Shown piece by piece: positions 1-8,020 of a stretch of 64,000 nucleotides of DNA. The position numbers and the translations under genes are program-made. Under the pieces are notes generated by a model. That model worked only from the letters and a program-made list of their open reading frames with translations, searched no databases and was not told the origin of the DNA. The stretch is from Mesorhizobium zhangyense. GTDB taxonomy: Bacteria > Pseudomonadota > Alphaproteobacteria > Rhizobiales > Rhizobiaceae. Positions within the stretch are counted from its first letter, which is position 1, and each line of letters begins with the position of its first letter. Location: positions 62,001 to 126,000 of the forward strand of contig NZ_JAAKZG010000014.1 of the NCBI RefSeq assembly GCF_011045115.1, given 5' to 3'.

Positions 1-257
1 TGACTGGCCCGATGGAGGTCAACAGCCCGCTCGCCGCCCGCGCTGCGGCTCTTTCCGGCCTCGGCTTTTCCATCCTGCCCGATTTCATCGCCGCGCCCGA
101 CATTGAGGCTGGACGGCTGGTGCCGATCCTCGACGATCGCATCCTGACCGGCGGCGGCATTTTCGCGGTCTACCCGCACCGCCGCTACCTGCCGGCAAAG
201 GTGCGCGTCTTCGTCGATTTCCTCGTACAGTGGTTCAAACCACGCGATCACGCTTGA
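1..257 (+). CDS. LysR-type transcriptional regulator, C-terminal part (5' end outside window)
   Basis: The reading frame is open from the left edge, so this is the 3' end of a gene. The roughly 85 visible residues read like the end of a LysR effector-binding domain: an alanine-rich helix, a G-x-G-x-S-x-L-P-D-F strand, 'GRLVPIL', a 'YPHRRYLPAKVRVFVDFL' segment and a short polar tail. The Y-P-x-R-x-x-P-x-K-x-R-x-F-V/I-D-F-L ending is the usual last helix of this family. The DNA-binding half is not visible, so its target cannot be named; it may control the downstream metal-export genes or a gene outside the window. Confidence 0.8.
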   Translation, partial: TGPMEVNSPLAARAAALSGLGFSILPDFIAAPDIEAGRLVPILDDRILTGGGIFAVYPHRRYLPAKVRVFVDFLVQWFKPRDHA

Positions 258-329
258 TTGCCTGTCGCAAAACGGTCCCAATTTCGCCGGGTTTCTGGTA
301 ACTCTCCCTATCCTTACTCCCAGACTGGA

Positions 330-1007
330 ATGCGACTGCAAATGAAGCTGAAAATGCGAACGGCGATTCTGGCTTCAGCCACTACGGCCCTTCTGGTCTC
401 GACCGTTCCGGCCAGCGTCCATCCCCATGTCTTTGCCGAAGCGCGGCTCGATGTCGTGCTCAACCCCGACCACACGGTAAAGTCGCTGCGGCATCTGTGG
501 CGCTTCGACGACCTGTTTTCGTCTACCGTGCTGATGGAGTTCGACAAGAACTCCGACCTGAAGCTCGACGATAGCGAGCTCAAGGAAGTCGCCAACACCA
601 TCTTCACCTCGCTTGGCGAGTACGGCTATTTCCAGATCGTCACCGCCAACGGCAAGGACGTGAAGATGAAGCCGCCGGCCCATCTCATGGCCAATTACGA
701 GAACGACCAGCTCATTGTGCTGTTCGAATCCGAACCGGAGAAACCGCTGAAGCTGTCGGGCAAGATCGATTTCGGCGTCTATGACCCGACCTTCTACACG
801 GCGATCGACTTCACCGAGGACGACAACATGTCTGTGGCGAACTTGCCGCCCATGTGCACGAAGCAGGTCATCCGCCCCGATCCCGACACGGCCATCGCCC
901 AGAACCAGTCGACGCTCACCGACGCCTTCTTCAACGACCCGACCGGCACCGACATGAGCAAGATTTTCGCGACCCGCCTCGAACTGAACTGCACAGCCAA
1001 AGGATAG
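330..1007 (+). CDS. DUF1007 family periplasmic protein, partner of NicO transporter
   Basis: This is a secreted protein of about 225 residues of the DUF1007 family. The N-terminus is a signal peptide (basic start, hydrophobic stretch, cleavage near residues 28-32) followed at once by a H-P-H-V-F motif, the family hallmark. Three in-frame ATGs lie close together (330, 342, 354) and none has a clear ribosome binding site, so the start is approximate; the open frame extends back to a TTG at 258, but that would put about 25 polar residues before the signal peptide. It ends 5 nt before the NicO gene. DUF1007 genes habitually sit beside nickel/cobalt NicO permeases, so a metal-binding or delivery role in the periplasm is inferred. 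Confidence 0.82.
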   Translation: MRLQMKLKMRTAILASATTALLVSTVPASVHPHVFAEARLDVVLNPDHTVKSLRHLWRFDDLFSSTVLMEFDKNSDLKLDDSELKEVANTIFTSLGEYGYFQIVTANGKDVKMKPPAHLMANYENDQLIVLFESEPEKPLKLSGKIDFGVYDPTFYTAIDFTEDDNMSVANLPPMCTKQVIRPDPDTAIAQNQSTLTDAFFNDPTGTDMSKIFATRLELNCTAKG

Positions 1008-1012
1008 ACCCC

Positions 1013-2167
1013 GTGAAGAAGACGACCATCCGCGTGGTGTTTGCTACCCTGGCGATAGCCTATGTGCTCACCCATTTCGCCGGCCTCGCCCACGCGCAAA
1101 GCTCGCTCGGCATCGGCACCAACGAGGCGATGATCCCCTCGACCGGCCTGTTCGCTGGCTGGATGAACTGGATCAACGCGCAGCAGCAGGCCTTCTACCG
1201 CTCACTGACCGGCGCGATGAAGGCGATGCGCGACAACAATGGCCAGATGTGGGTCCTGGTCGGCCTGTCCTTCACCTACGGCATTTTCCACGCCGCTGGC
1301 CCCGGCCACGGCAAGGCGGTTATTTCGTCTTATATGCTCGCCAACGAAGTGACGTTACGGCGCGGCATCATGCTGTCCTTCATCTCCGCCTTCCTTCAGG
1401 CGCTGACCGCGATCGTCATGATGGCGCTGCTGTTCCTCGTGCTTCGCGGCACCTCGATTTCGATGACCAAGGCGACCTGGTTCCTCGAAGTCTCGAGCTA
1501 CGCGCTGATCACGCTGTTCGGCGCATGGCTGCTCTGGCGCAAGGCCGGCCCGCTCGTACGCGGCTGGTTCGGCGCCAATCCTGCCTACAGCCTGTCAGCG
1601 GCACATGCGCACGCTCATTCCCACGCCGGCCAGGATCACGACCATCATGACCACGCCTGTGATCATCCCTCGCATGCGCATGACCACCACGATCACGGCC
1701 ACTCGCATGCGCATAGCCATGCACATGCGCACAGCCACGCCACGCTGCACGGTCATTCTTCCCATGCCCACAGTCATGCAGCCGGTCAGGTTTGCGAGAG
1801 CTGCGGCCATTCCCATGCGCCGGACCCGGCGATGATTTCGGGCGACCATTTCGACTGGAAGACGGCATGGTCGGCGGTAACTGCCGTCGGCCTGCGGCCC
1901 TGCTCAGGCGCGCTGATCGTGCTGACCTTCGCCTTCCTCAACGGCATCTGGGCCGGCGGCATCCTGTCTGTCTTCGCCATGGCGCTCGGCACGGCAATCA
2001 CCGTTTCGGCGCTTGCCACACTGGCGGTCACCGCCAAGAACTGGGCGGTGGCGGCAGCCGGCGACGGCCGCCTTGGCAACCGCATCCACACCACCATCGA
2101 AATCGGCGGCGCCGGGCTGGTGTTCGTGCTCGGCCTGCTGTTGTTGACGGCGAGTTTGACGGTGTAA
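1013..2167 (+). CDS. NicO family nickel/cobalt transporter with histidine-rich loop
   Basis: This is an inner-membrane transporter of about 384 residues, of the NicO/RcnA type that moves Ni(II) or Co(II), usually outwards. I chose the GTG at 1013 because it directly precedes a K-K-rich signal-like segment ending in A-H-A-Q. Membrane helices carry the family motif H-A-A-G-P-G-H-G-K (around residues 93-101) and a second G-L-R-P-C-S-G-A motif (around 293-300). Between them, about residues 196-271 form a very histidine-rich cytoplasmic or periplasmic loop with a C-x-x-C-G-H-S-H close, likely metal-binding. It is translated just after the DUF1007 gene as a two-gene unit. Direction of transport and metal preference are not readable from sequence. 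Confidence 0.88.
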   Translation: MKKTTIRVVFATLAIAYVLTHFAGLAHAQSSLGIGTNEAMIPSTGLFAGWMNWINAQQQAFYRSLTGAMKAMRDNNGQMWVLVGLSFTYGIFHAAGPGHGKAVISSYMLANEVTLRRGIMLSFISAFLQALTAIVMMALLFLVLRGTSISMTKATWFLEVSSYALITLFGAWLLWRKAGPLVRGWFGANPAYSLSAAHAHAHSHAGQDHDHHDHACDHPSHAHDHHDHGHSHAHSHAHAHSHATLHGHSSHAHSHAAGQVCESCGHSHAPDPAMISGDHFDWKTAWSAVTAVGLRPCSGALIVLTFAFLNGIWAGGILSVFAMALGTAITVSALATLAVTAKNWAVAAAGDGRLGNRIHTTIEIGGAGLVFVLGLLLLTASLTV

Positions 2168-2470
2168 GCACTTTTACGTTTCGGACCTCTTCACCGCTTC
2201 TCCCCCTCTCCGTCGCGCTTCGCGCGCCACCTCTCCCCCATTTCATGGGGGCGAGGAACCCAAGTCCTGAAGCGCTGTGGCCTCGCAGAACCCAGGTTCC
2301 TCGCCCCCCCGCAAAGCGGGGGAGAGGTGGCGCGCGAAGCGCGACGGAGAGGGGGACAACGCCGATCGAAAGCTGCACTGGCCGAAGCCTCCCGCTAAGC
2401 AGGCTTCCGAAACTCAATCGGCGATAGGAAATCGCCTCCTCCACCACACCCCCATCCCAAAGCACAAAAA
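2168..2470. repeat. Gene-free stretch with a large C-rich inverted repeat
   Basis: No gene is supported between the NicO gene and the terminator at 2471. The stretch holds a long imperfect palindrome, with arms at about 2202-2258 and 2304-2355, built on 'CCCCTCTCCGTCGCGCTTCGCG' type sequence (positions 2202-2224 and its complement near 2332-2355). Short open frames through it on both strands are by-products of the symmetry. It resembles the palindromic interspersed repeats common in Mesorhizobium intergenic regions and is similar in style, not in exact sequence, to those at 11.9, 16.6 and 19.3 kb. Confidence 0.75.
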
Positions 2471-2508
2471 AATTCCGCCCTGGACGCGATACACGCCAGG
2501 GCGGAATT
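2464..2508 (-). terminator. Rho-independent terminator for the 2542-2796 gene
   Basis: A perfect 13-bp stem (2471-2483 with 2496-2508, AATTCCGCCCTGG and its complement) closes a 12-nt loop. On the minus strand it is followed by a run of seven T residues (complement of 2464-2470). It lies about 35 nt after the stop codon of the minus-strand small secreted protein. Confidence 0.85.
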
Positions 2509-2541
2509 CTTCGGATCTTGGGGGGAAAGATCCGACAGGGA

Positions 2542-2796
2542 TTACTGGACGGCTGGGGTTTCCGTCTTCGGAGCCGCCTTCTTGGCGTGCTTCTTATGCT
2601 TCTTGTGCGAAACCTTCTTGTGATGAACCGGCTTCTTCAGCGTGGCTTTCTTCACCAGCGGCGTGGTGGCGGTCGTCGAAGGCTGGGCCATCGTGGCGCC
2701 GGCAGCATTGGCGGTCGAAGCGGTCAGAACCGGAGCCGAGAAGGTGAGAGCAACGGCCATGCCGACGGCGGAAAGGAGGGTCTTGTTGATGGTCAT
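2542..2796 (-). CDS. Small secreted Lys/His-rich protein, hypothetical
   Basis: This codes for 84 residues with a clear signal peptide (M-T-I-N-K start, hydrophobic core, cleavage near A-N-A-A at about residue 31). The mature part is a short Thr/Ala/Pro stretch followed by a very basic block of repeated H-K-K, K-H-K-K and K-K-A-x units, ending acidic/proline-rich. No known domain is recognisable. A purine-rich ribosome binding site (GGAAA type) precedes the ATG, and a strong terminator follows. The basic tail could bind the envelope, nucleic acid or metal, but this is speculation from composition only. Confidence 0.75.
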   Translation of the reverse strand: MTINKTLLSAVGMAVALTFSAPVLTASTANAAGATMAQPSTTATTPLVKKATLKKPVHHKKVSHKKHKKHAKKAAPKTETPAVQ

Positions 2797-2841
2797 GATA
2801 CGTTTCCTTTTTTCACAAGGGCCTGGGTGGAGTTTCGCCGG

Positions 2842-3135
2842 TCAGGGATCGACCGGTTGCACTCCCAGCATCTTCAGTGCGGTGGCGTAGGCGCGGATAC
2901 CCTGAGCCTGCTCTTTGCCGGCACAGAACTTCGTCGCTTTTTTCTGAAGAGCTTTCGCTTCGGTGGCCCGTTTTGCCTCAGCGTGGTTGGTTATTGCGTT
3001 AGCGTACTGCTGCTGCAGGCTGTTGCAGCGATCGGTCCGGGTTACCGGGCTTTTCGCCATTGGTTGTTCGGTGGCAGCGCCAAGCGAAAACGCGCTGAGC
3101 AGAACGATCATCGAACTGGTCACGAGCTTTCGCAT
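2842..3135 (-). CDS. Small secreted protein, hypothetical
   Basis: This codes for 97 residues: a signal peptide of about 20 residues (M-R-K start, S-S-M-I-V-L-L core) and a mature alpha-helical, charged domain with two cysteines (about residues 37 and 71) that could form a disulphide. It ends with a hydrophobic helix and V-Q-P-V-D-P. It lies 45 nt upstream of the Lys/His-rich protein on the same strand, so the two may be co-transcribed and share the terminator at 2464-2508. It is divergent from the response regulator gene. No family is recognised. Confidence 0.7.
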   Translation of the reverse strand: MRKLVTSSMIVLLSAFSLGAATEQPMAKSPVTRTDRCNSLQQQYANAITNHAEAKRATEAKALQKKATKFCAGKEQAQGIRAYATALKMLGVQPVDP

Positions 3136-3303
3136 TTTGATCCCTAACCGACACCTCAGACGCCCTGAGCAGCACGGTTGTTATGACGGATCGTTTTTGC
3201 CGGTATTTTTCCCGATTGCAGAGTTTTGTTTCTGGATTGTAACAGCCGAATTCCGCACGGTTTTCTGCTCGCCGCCCGCTCCCAAACCCGTCCTTATTCT
3301 GCC

Positions 3304-4068
3304 ATGGTCGGGGCAGATGCATTCTCGCTTGAGCTTGGGAAAACAACGCCTTTGAAAACCGACGCCCATATCCTCATCGTCGACGACGACAAGGAAATCC
3401 GCGACCTGCTTCAGGAATTCTTCCAGAAGCACGGCATGCGCGTGTCGGCTGCCCGCGATGACGATGAGATGCAGGCTGAACTGCGCCGCGCGCCTGTCGA
3501 TCTCATCATCCTCGACGTCATGCTGCCGGGAAAGAGTGGCCTCGACATCTGCCGGGACCTGCGCACGCATTCAAAAATCCCGATCATCATGCTGACCGCC
3601 GTCACCGAGACGATCGACCGGGTCGTCGGGCTGGAGATGGGCGCCGACGACTATGTGCCCAAACCATTTGACCCAAGGGAACTGCTCGCCCGCACGCGCG
3701 CCGTGCTGCGCCGCCCCAGCACCAATGGGGGCGGGCACAGGCCCGTTCCGCAGATCTACAAATTCGCCGGCTGGACGCTGGACTCTGCCCGCCGCCGGCT
3801 GTTGCGGCCCGACGAGGTCCGCGTCGAACTCACCACTGCCGAATTCAACCTGCTGCAGACGCTGGTGCGCAGCGGCCAGCGCGTGCTGAGCCGCGACCAG
3901 CTCGTCGAACTGTCGAACCAGAACGGCGACTATAGCTACGACCGCAGCGTCGACATTCTGGTCAGCCGCCTACGCCGCAAGATGGAGGACGATCCGCGCT
4001 CGCCCAAGCTGATCCTCACCGTGCGCGGCGGCGGCTACCAGTTCGTGCCCGAGGTCGCAGCCGAATGA
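3304..4068 (+). CDS. OmpR-family DNA-binding response regulator
   Basis: This is a two-component response regulator of about 254 residues. The receiver domain (about 22-135) shows the acidic D-D-D pocket (27-29), the phospho-acceptor D71 in L-I-I-L-D-V-M-L-P-G, and the conserved K in Y-V-P-K-P-F. The C-terminal winged helix (about 155-250) has the R-V-L-S-R-D-Q-L and S-V-D-I-L-V-S-R-L-R-R-K-M signatures of OmpR-type DNA binding. The ATG at 3304 is used; a TTG at 3352 just before the conserved core is an alternative. The stop overlaps the histidine kinase start by ATGA, so the two are translationally coupled. Confidence 0.92.
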   Translation: MVGADAFSLELGKTTPLKTDAHILIVDDDKEIRDLLQEFFQKHGMRVSAARDDDEMQAELRRAPVDLIILDVMLPGKSGLDICRDLRTHSKIPIIMLTAVTETIDRVVGLEMGADDYVPKPFDPRELLARTRAVLRRPSTNGGGHRPVPQIYKFAGWTLDSARRRLLRPDEVRVELTTAEFNLLQTLVRSGQRVLSRDQLVELSNQNGDYSYDRSVDILVSRLRRKMEDDPRSPKLILTVRGGGYQFVPEVAAE

Positions 4069-5501
4069 AGTTGCTCCTGCCCCGATCCCTGCCCGCCTGG
4101 GTTCTGCTGATCGTCATCGCCGGTCTGCTGGCGATCCAGGTTTCTACGCTGTCCATAGTCTCGCGCGAGCGCGTCGCCTCCAACAACATTCTCGACCTGT
4201 TCCGGCTCAACGACCGCGCGCTGTCGCTGGTCAAGCTGATGTATGCAGCCTCGCCGGAGGAACGAAAACACGTGGCCGCCGGGCTTTCGGTGGCGCCTTA
4301 TGTTCTTTCCATCTCCGACACCCCGGCAATCACCGCTTCGATACCGGCCGACGACGAAATGGCCGAGCTGGAGGACGTCATTGTCGGCCGGCTGACGAAA
4401 TTCGGCGTCGAGGAAGCGCGCGTGCGCCGCGAAAGCGCCCAGGCGCATGAACGTCCCAAGCACAATATCACCGAGCCCGACGACAATCTCGGCGGCATCG
4501 AGCGCGAACTGCTCGATCTTTCCGCCGATTTCAACAAGACCGATACGCTGGTCGCCTCGATCGAATTCAAGGACGGCCAGTGGCTCAATTTCGTCATGCC
4601 GTCGACGCCGCTCAGCCCGATCCTGACGACGGACAGCCTGCCGCTTTACGGCTCCGTCGCAGCACTTGTGGTGTTGCTTTCGATATGGTCGCTGCGCCGC
4701 CTCACCGCGCCCTATCGCGCGCTTGAAAGTGCAGTTCGGCGCATCGGCGACGACCTGAAAAGCCCGCCGCTGGCCGAGCGCGGCAGCAGCGAATACAAAT
4801 CCGCCGCCCGCGCGGTCAACACCATGCAGGCAAGGCTGCGCGAATATGTCGAGGACCGCGAACTGCTGGCAGCCGCCCTCGCCCACGATCTGCGCACACC
4901 GCTGACCCGCATCAGGCTGCGGCTCGAGCTTCTGCGCAATTCTCCGCTGCGCAAGGCGCTGATGCAGAACCTTGCCGACATCGAAGCGATCTCGTCATCG
5001 GTGCTGGATTTCGCGACCTACGAGGCCAAGGGCGAGGAGCCGGAACGCATCGACTTCTGGTCGCTGGTGGATTCGGTCGCCGACGGAAATCCGCAAGTCG
5101 TCTTCGACGGCTCGCGCAAGCATGCCCGCGGACTGATCTGCTATGGCCGAACCGTGGCGCTGCGCCGTTGCGTGACGAACCTGGTCGACAATGCCGTCAA
5201 ATATGGCGGCAAGGCCCGCCTTGCGCTCTCGCACGGCGACACCGAGATTCTGCTGACCATCGATGATGACGGGCCGGGCATTCCGGAAGGTCAGATGGAG
5301 AAGATTTTCCGTCCCTTCGCCCGCGTCGAGGCCTCACGCAACCGCCAGACCGGCGGCTTCGGCCTTGGCCTGACGATCGCCCGCAACATCGCGCGGCGTT
5401 TCGGCGGCGATGTACGGCTTCACAACAGGACTGGCGGCGGCCTGCGCGCCGAACTGACGATACCGCTGGCAAAAGGCGCGCAACTGCACGCCGCCCAGTG
5501 A
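4065..5501 (+). CDS. Sensor histidine kinase, EnvZ-like
   Basis: This inner-membrane sensor kinase of 478 residues has a transmembrane helix at about 11-27, a periplasmic region to about 180, a second helix near 186-208, a HAMP-like linker, and then the dimerisation domain with phospho-acceptor H274 in A-H-D-L-R-T-P-L. The ATP-binding domain shows the N box (N-L-V-D-N-A-V-K-Y, about 373), G1 (D-D-D-G-P-G-I-P, about 398) and G2 (G-G-F-G-L-G-L, about 430). It is coupled to the response regulator by a 4-base overlap. The periplasmic domain is not a recognised sensor type; the signal is unknown. Confidence 0.92.
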   Translation: MKLLLPRSLPAWVLLIVIAGLLAIQVSTLSIVSRERVASNNILDLFRLNDRALSLVKLMYAASPEERKHVAAGLSVAPYVLSISDTPAITASIPADDEMAELEDVIVGRLTKFGVEEARVRRESAQAHERPKHNITEPDDNLGGIERELLDLSADFNKTDTLVASIEFKDGQWLNFVMPSTPLSPILTTDSLPLYGSVAALVVLLSIWSLRRLTAPYRALESAVRRIGDDLKSPPLAERGSSEYKSAARAVNTMQARLREYVEDRELLAAALAHDLRTPLTRIRLRLELLRNSPLRKALMQNLADIEAISSSVLDFATYEAKGEEPERIDFWSLVDSVADGNPQVVFDGSRKHARGLICYGRTVALRRCVTNLVDNAVKYGGKARLALSHGDTEILLTIDDDGPGIPEGQMEKIFRPFARVEASRNRQTGGFGLGLTIARNIARRFGGDVRLHNRTGGGLRAELTIPLAKGAQLHAAQ

Positions 5502-5512
5502 TCGCGAAATTA

Positions 5513-5728
5513 TCAGTCCCGCTTTCTGGCCTGACTGCGACCGCGCAGCCAGAAGACCAGGAAGAACGCGGCAACAAACAGCACGGCAACCACGCCCGCC
5601 GCTGCCGGCGACTTGTTGCCGACCGCCAGCATGATCGTGGGCAGGAAATAGCCGACAATGCCGAAGCCCAGCAGGATCACGGCTGCCGCGATCGCCGCAT
5701 TACGGTTCTTCCCGTCCATCATCACCAT
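5513..5728 (-). CDS. Small two-helix membrane protein, hypothetical
   Basis: I read this as about 71 residues, starting at an ATG near 5728 (M-V-M-M-D-G-K) or 5719. It has two hydrophobic helices (roughly residues 12-29 and 38-58) separated by a short turn, with a basic C-terminus (R-G-R-S-Q-A-R-K-R-D). The longer open frame reaching 5830 would overlap the end of the upstream GNAT gene and gains only polar residues, so I rejected that start. It lies 16 nt downstream of the GNAT gene, same strand, and ends 11 nt from the histidine kinase stop (convergent). Function unknown. Confidence 0.6.
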   Translation of the reverse strand: MVMMDGKNRNAAIAAAVILLGFGIVGYFLPTIMLAVGNKSPAAAGVVAVLFVAAFFLVFWLRGRSQARKRD

Positions 5729-5744
5729 CCAATGCGCCCTCTGC

Positions 5745-6428
5745 TTATGCGGCCTCGGCGCGGAAATCTTCCAGCCGCCGCTTCTGCTTGCCCTCGGCGT
5801 CGTAATTAGCCGGATCGAGCCACGCCTCATAGGCGCGTTTCAGCGCAGGCCATTCCGTGTCGATCACCGAATACCACGCCGTATCGCGGTTTTCGCCCTT
5901 TACCACCAGATGCTGGCGGAAAATCCCCTCGAACTGGAAACCGAAACGCTCGGCCGCCCGCTTCGACGGCAGGTTGGCATTGTTGCATTTCCACTCGTAG
6001 CGCCGGTAGCCCAGCGTATCGAAGGCATATTTCATGAACAGATATTGCGCCTCGGTCGCCGCCGGCTTGCGTGAGATGATCGGCCCCCAATAAATGTTGC
6101 CGATTTCGATGACGCCGTTGGCGGCGTCGATACGCATCAAGGTCTGGCGTCCGGCGATCTTGCCGCTGGCCTTGTCGATCACGGTAAAGAACAGCGGGTC
6201 CTCGCTGGCCTGCACCCTGTCCAGCCAGGGCTGGAACTCCGCGCGGGTTTGCGGCGGAAACTCCGGCAGCCAGCGAAACCGCTCGCCGGCGTCAGGCACC
6301 GACGACGCCGTAAACAGCCCATCGCCATGCCTTGCCGCGTCCAGCGGCTCCAGCCGGACGTAACGGCCCTCGATAACCTCGCGCTGCGGACGCGGTCTCG
6401 GCTGCCAGTTCTTCAGATCGACGGACAT
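5745..6428 (-). CDS. GNAT family N-acetyltransferase (RimJ/RimL-like)
   Basis: This is a protein of about 227 residues of the RimL-like acetyltransferase group, which transfers acetyl from acetyl-CoA to an amine, often a protein N-terminus or small molecule. Family features include the N-terminal R-Y-V-R-L-E-P-L segment, 'I-G-N-I-Y-W-G-P', the long 'E-A-Q-Y-L-F-M-K-Y-A-F-D-T-L-G-Y-R-R' helix, and 'S-K-R-A-A-E-R-F-G-F-Q-F-E-G'. I chose the ATG at 6428 because AGGAG lies 7 nt upstream of it; the open frame begins 12 codons earlier. Its substrate cannot be told. Confidence 0.88.
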   Translation of the reverse strand: MSVDLKNWQPRPRPQREVIEGRYVRLEPLDAARHGDGLFTASSVPDAGERFRWLPEFPPQTRAEFQPWLDRVQASEDPLFFTVIDKASGKIAGRQTLMRIDAANGVIEIGNIYWGPIISRKPAATEAQYLFMKYAFDTLGYRRYEWKCNNANLPSKRAAERFGFQFEGIFRQHLVVKGENRDTAWYSVIDTEWPALKRAYEAWLDPANYDAEGKQKRRLEDFRAEAA

Positions 6429-6509
6429 ATTCGCTCCTGCGATTGACTTTGCTGGCCTCGACACTCACAAAAACGCCTGCCCGACGACAGAACCACACGG
6501 ACAGGAAAA

Positions 6510-7706
6510 ATGCTCCAAACGATTGCGGCCTTCGATCGCCTCGGCGAAGAAAATGCCTTCGCGGTTCTGGCCCGCGCCACGGCCCTTGCCCATGAAGGGC
6601 GCGACATCATCAATCTCGGCATCGGCCAGCCCGATTTCAGCACGCCACAGCACATCGTCGAAGCCGCGATCAAGGCGCTGCGCGACGGCCACCATGGCTA
6701 CACGCCGGCAAACGGCCTGCTCGCCACCCGCGAAGCGGTCGCCCGGCGCACGCTGGCGCTCACCGGCATCGAGGTCTCGCCGGAAAACATCATGATCATG
6801 CCCGGCGGCAAGCCGACCATGTTCGCCGCGATCCTGATGTTCGGCGAACCGGGCGCCGAAATCCTCTATCCTGATCCCGGATTCCCGATCTACCGCTCGA
6901 TGATCGAGTTCACCGGCGCAAAACCCATTCCGGTGCCGATGCGCGAGGCCAACGGCTTTGCCTTCTCGGCCGAGGAGACGCTGTCGCTGATCACGCCGAA
7001 GACACGGCTGCTGATCCTCAACTCGCCCGCCAACCCGACGGGCGGCGTCACCCCGCGCGCCGAGATCGAAAAGCTGGTCAAGGGGCTGGAGGCACACCCG
7101 CATGTCGCCATCATGTCCGACGAAATCTACGACGTCATGACCTATGACGGCGAGACGCATTGCTCGCTGCTGCAATTCCCCGAAATCCGCGACCGGCTGA
7201 TCATCCTCAATGGCTGGTCCAAGACCTGGGCGATGACCGGCTGGCGCATGGGCTGGTCGATCTGGCCGAACTCGCCGGCAAGCAACCGCCTCTACGACAA
7301 GGTGCGCAAGCTGGCGGTCAATTGCTGGTCCTGCGTCAACGCCCCGAGCCAGTATGCCGGCATCGCGGCCATCGACGGCCCGCAGGACGAGGTGGACAAG
7401 ATGATGCGCGCCTTCGACCGCCGCCGCAAAACCGTGGTCGAGGGGCTGAACGGCCTGCCGAATGTTTCCTGCATCACCCCCAAGGGCGCCTTCTACGCCT
7501 TCCCCAACATCGAAAAGACCGGCTGGAAGGCCAAGAAGCTCGCCTCGGCCCTGCTCGAGGAAGCCGGCGTCGCGCTCATCGGCGGACCGGATTTCGGCGT
7601 CCTCGGCGAAGGCTACATCCGCCTTTCCTACGCCAATTCGGAAGAAAACATCCTGCGCGCGCTGGAACGGATCGGGGATTTTCTGGAGCGGACGAAGGCG
7701 GGCTGA
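6510..7706 (+). CDS. PLP-dependent class I/II aminotransferase
   Basis: This is a fold-type I aminotransferase of 398 residues. The PLP-binding lysine is K238 in N-G-W-S-K-T-W-A-M-T-G-W-R; also visible are I-G-Q-P-D-F near the N-terminus, the N-S-P-A-N-P-T-G-G motif, S-D-E-I-Y-D and the carboxylate-binding R in Y-I-R-L-S-Y. AGGAAAA precedes the ATG. It belongs to the aspartate/aromatic/branched-chain cluster, but the exact amino donor is not readable. It converges on the RidA gene of the tryptophan dioxygenase/transporter block, which makes an aromatic or kynurenine substrate worth considering, though this is inference. Confidence 0.9.
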   Translation: MLQTIAAFDRLGEENAFAVLARATALAHEGRDIINLGIGQPDFSTPQHIVEAAIKALRDGHHGYTPANGLLATREAVARRTLALTGIEVSPENIMIMPGGKPTMFAAILMFGEPGAEILYPDPGFPIYRSMIEFTGAKPIPVPMREANGFAFSAEETLSLITPKTRLLILNSPANPTGGVTPRAEIEKLVKGLEAHPHVAIMSDEIYDVMTYDGETHCSLLQFPEIRDRLIILNGWSKTWAMTGWRMGWSIWPNSPASNRLYDKVRKLAVNCWSCVNAPSQYAGIAAIDGPQDEVDKMMRAFDRRRKTVVEGLNGLPNVSCITPKGAFYAFPNIEKTGWKAKKLASALLEEAGVALIGGPDFGVLGEGYIRLSYANSEENILRALERIGDFLERTKAG

Positions 7707-7740
7707 CTGAGTCTTTGACCTGAGATTTTCCTTCGGGAGG

Positions 7741-7990
7741 GATTCTGCACCGCTGAAGCTCTTCTCCGTTCAGGCATGGATTCCCGACACTCTCTGCTTT
7801 GCTGACGCTCGCTCACGAGGTCGAGAATGACGAATGCACTTATGCCCTCCGCTCATCTTCAACGGCAGCCATTTGCAGAGGGCGTCCCAGGAAGTTCGTC
7901 ATTCTCGACCTCGTGAGCGAGGAACGAGCGGAGAGTGTCGGGAATCCATGCCGGAACGCAAACGAAGTAGCCAACGGTCCAGAGACACGC
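7741..7990. repeat. Palindromic interspersed repeat, copy P1
   Basis: This fills most of the 314-nt gap between the aminotransferase and ridA. The inner arms are 7773-7828 (starting GGCATGGATTCCCGACAC, with CGAGGTCGAGAATGACGAA further in) and 7890-7952, which is the near-exact reverse complement. Weaker symmetric outer arms reach about 7741 and 7990. About 60 nt of unrelated sequence forms the centre. A second copy (P2) lies at about 60989-61263. The symmetry, defined ends and intergenic position fit a non-autonomous palindromic repeat or MITE; no coding capacity is present. Confidence 0.8.
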
Positions 7991-8020
7991 GACCGACACC
8001 AGAACCCCTCAAGACGACCA

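Noticed and set aside
258-329. TTG at 258 as the start of the DUF1007 gene
   Set aside because: It touches the LysR stop and would add a polar stretch before an otherwise clear signal peptide.
1595-1849. Several His/Met/Arg-rich frames on both strands in the 1.5-1.9 kb region
   Set aside because: They are shadow frames of the histidine-rich loop of the NicO transporter.
7741-7990. Direct/inverted repeats considered as a CRISPR array
   Set aside because: There is only one inverted pair with a single centre, no regular repeat-spacer pattern and no cas genes in the window.
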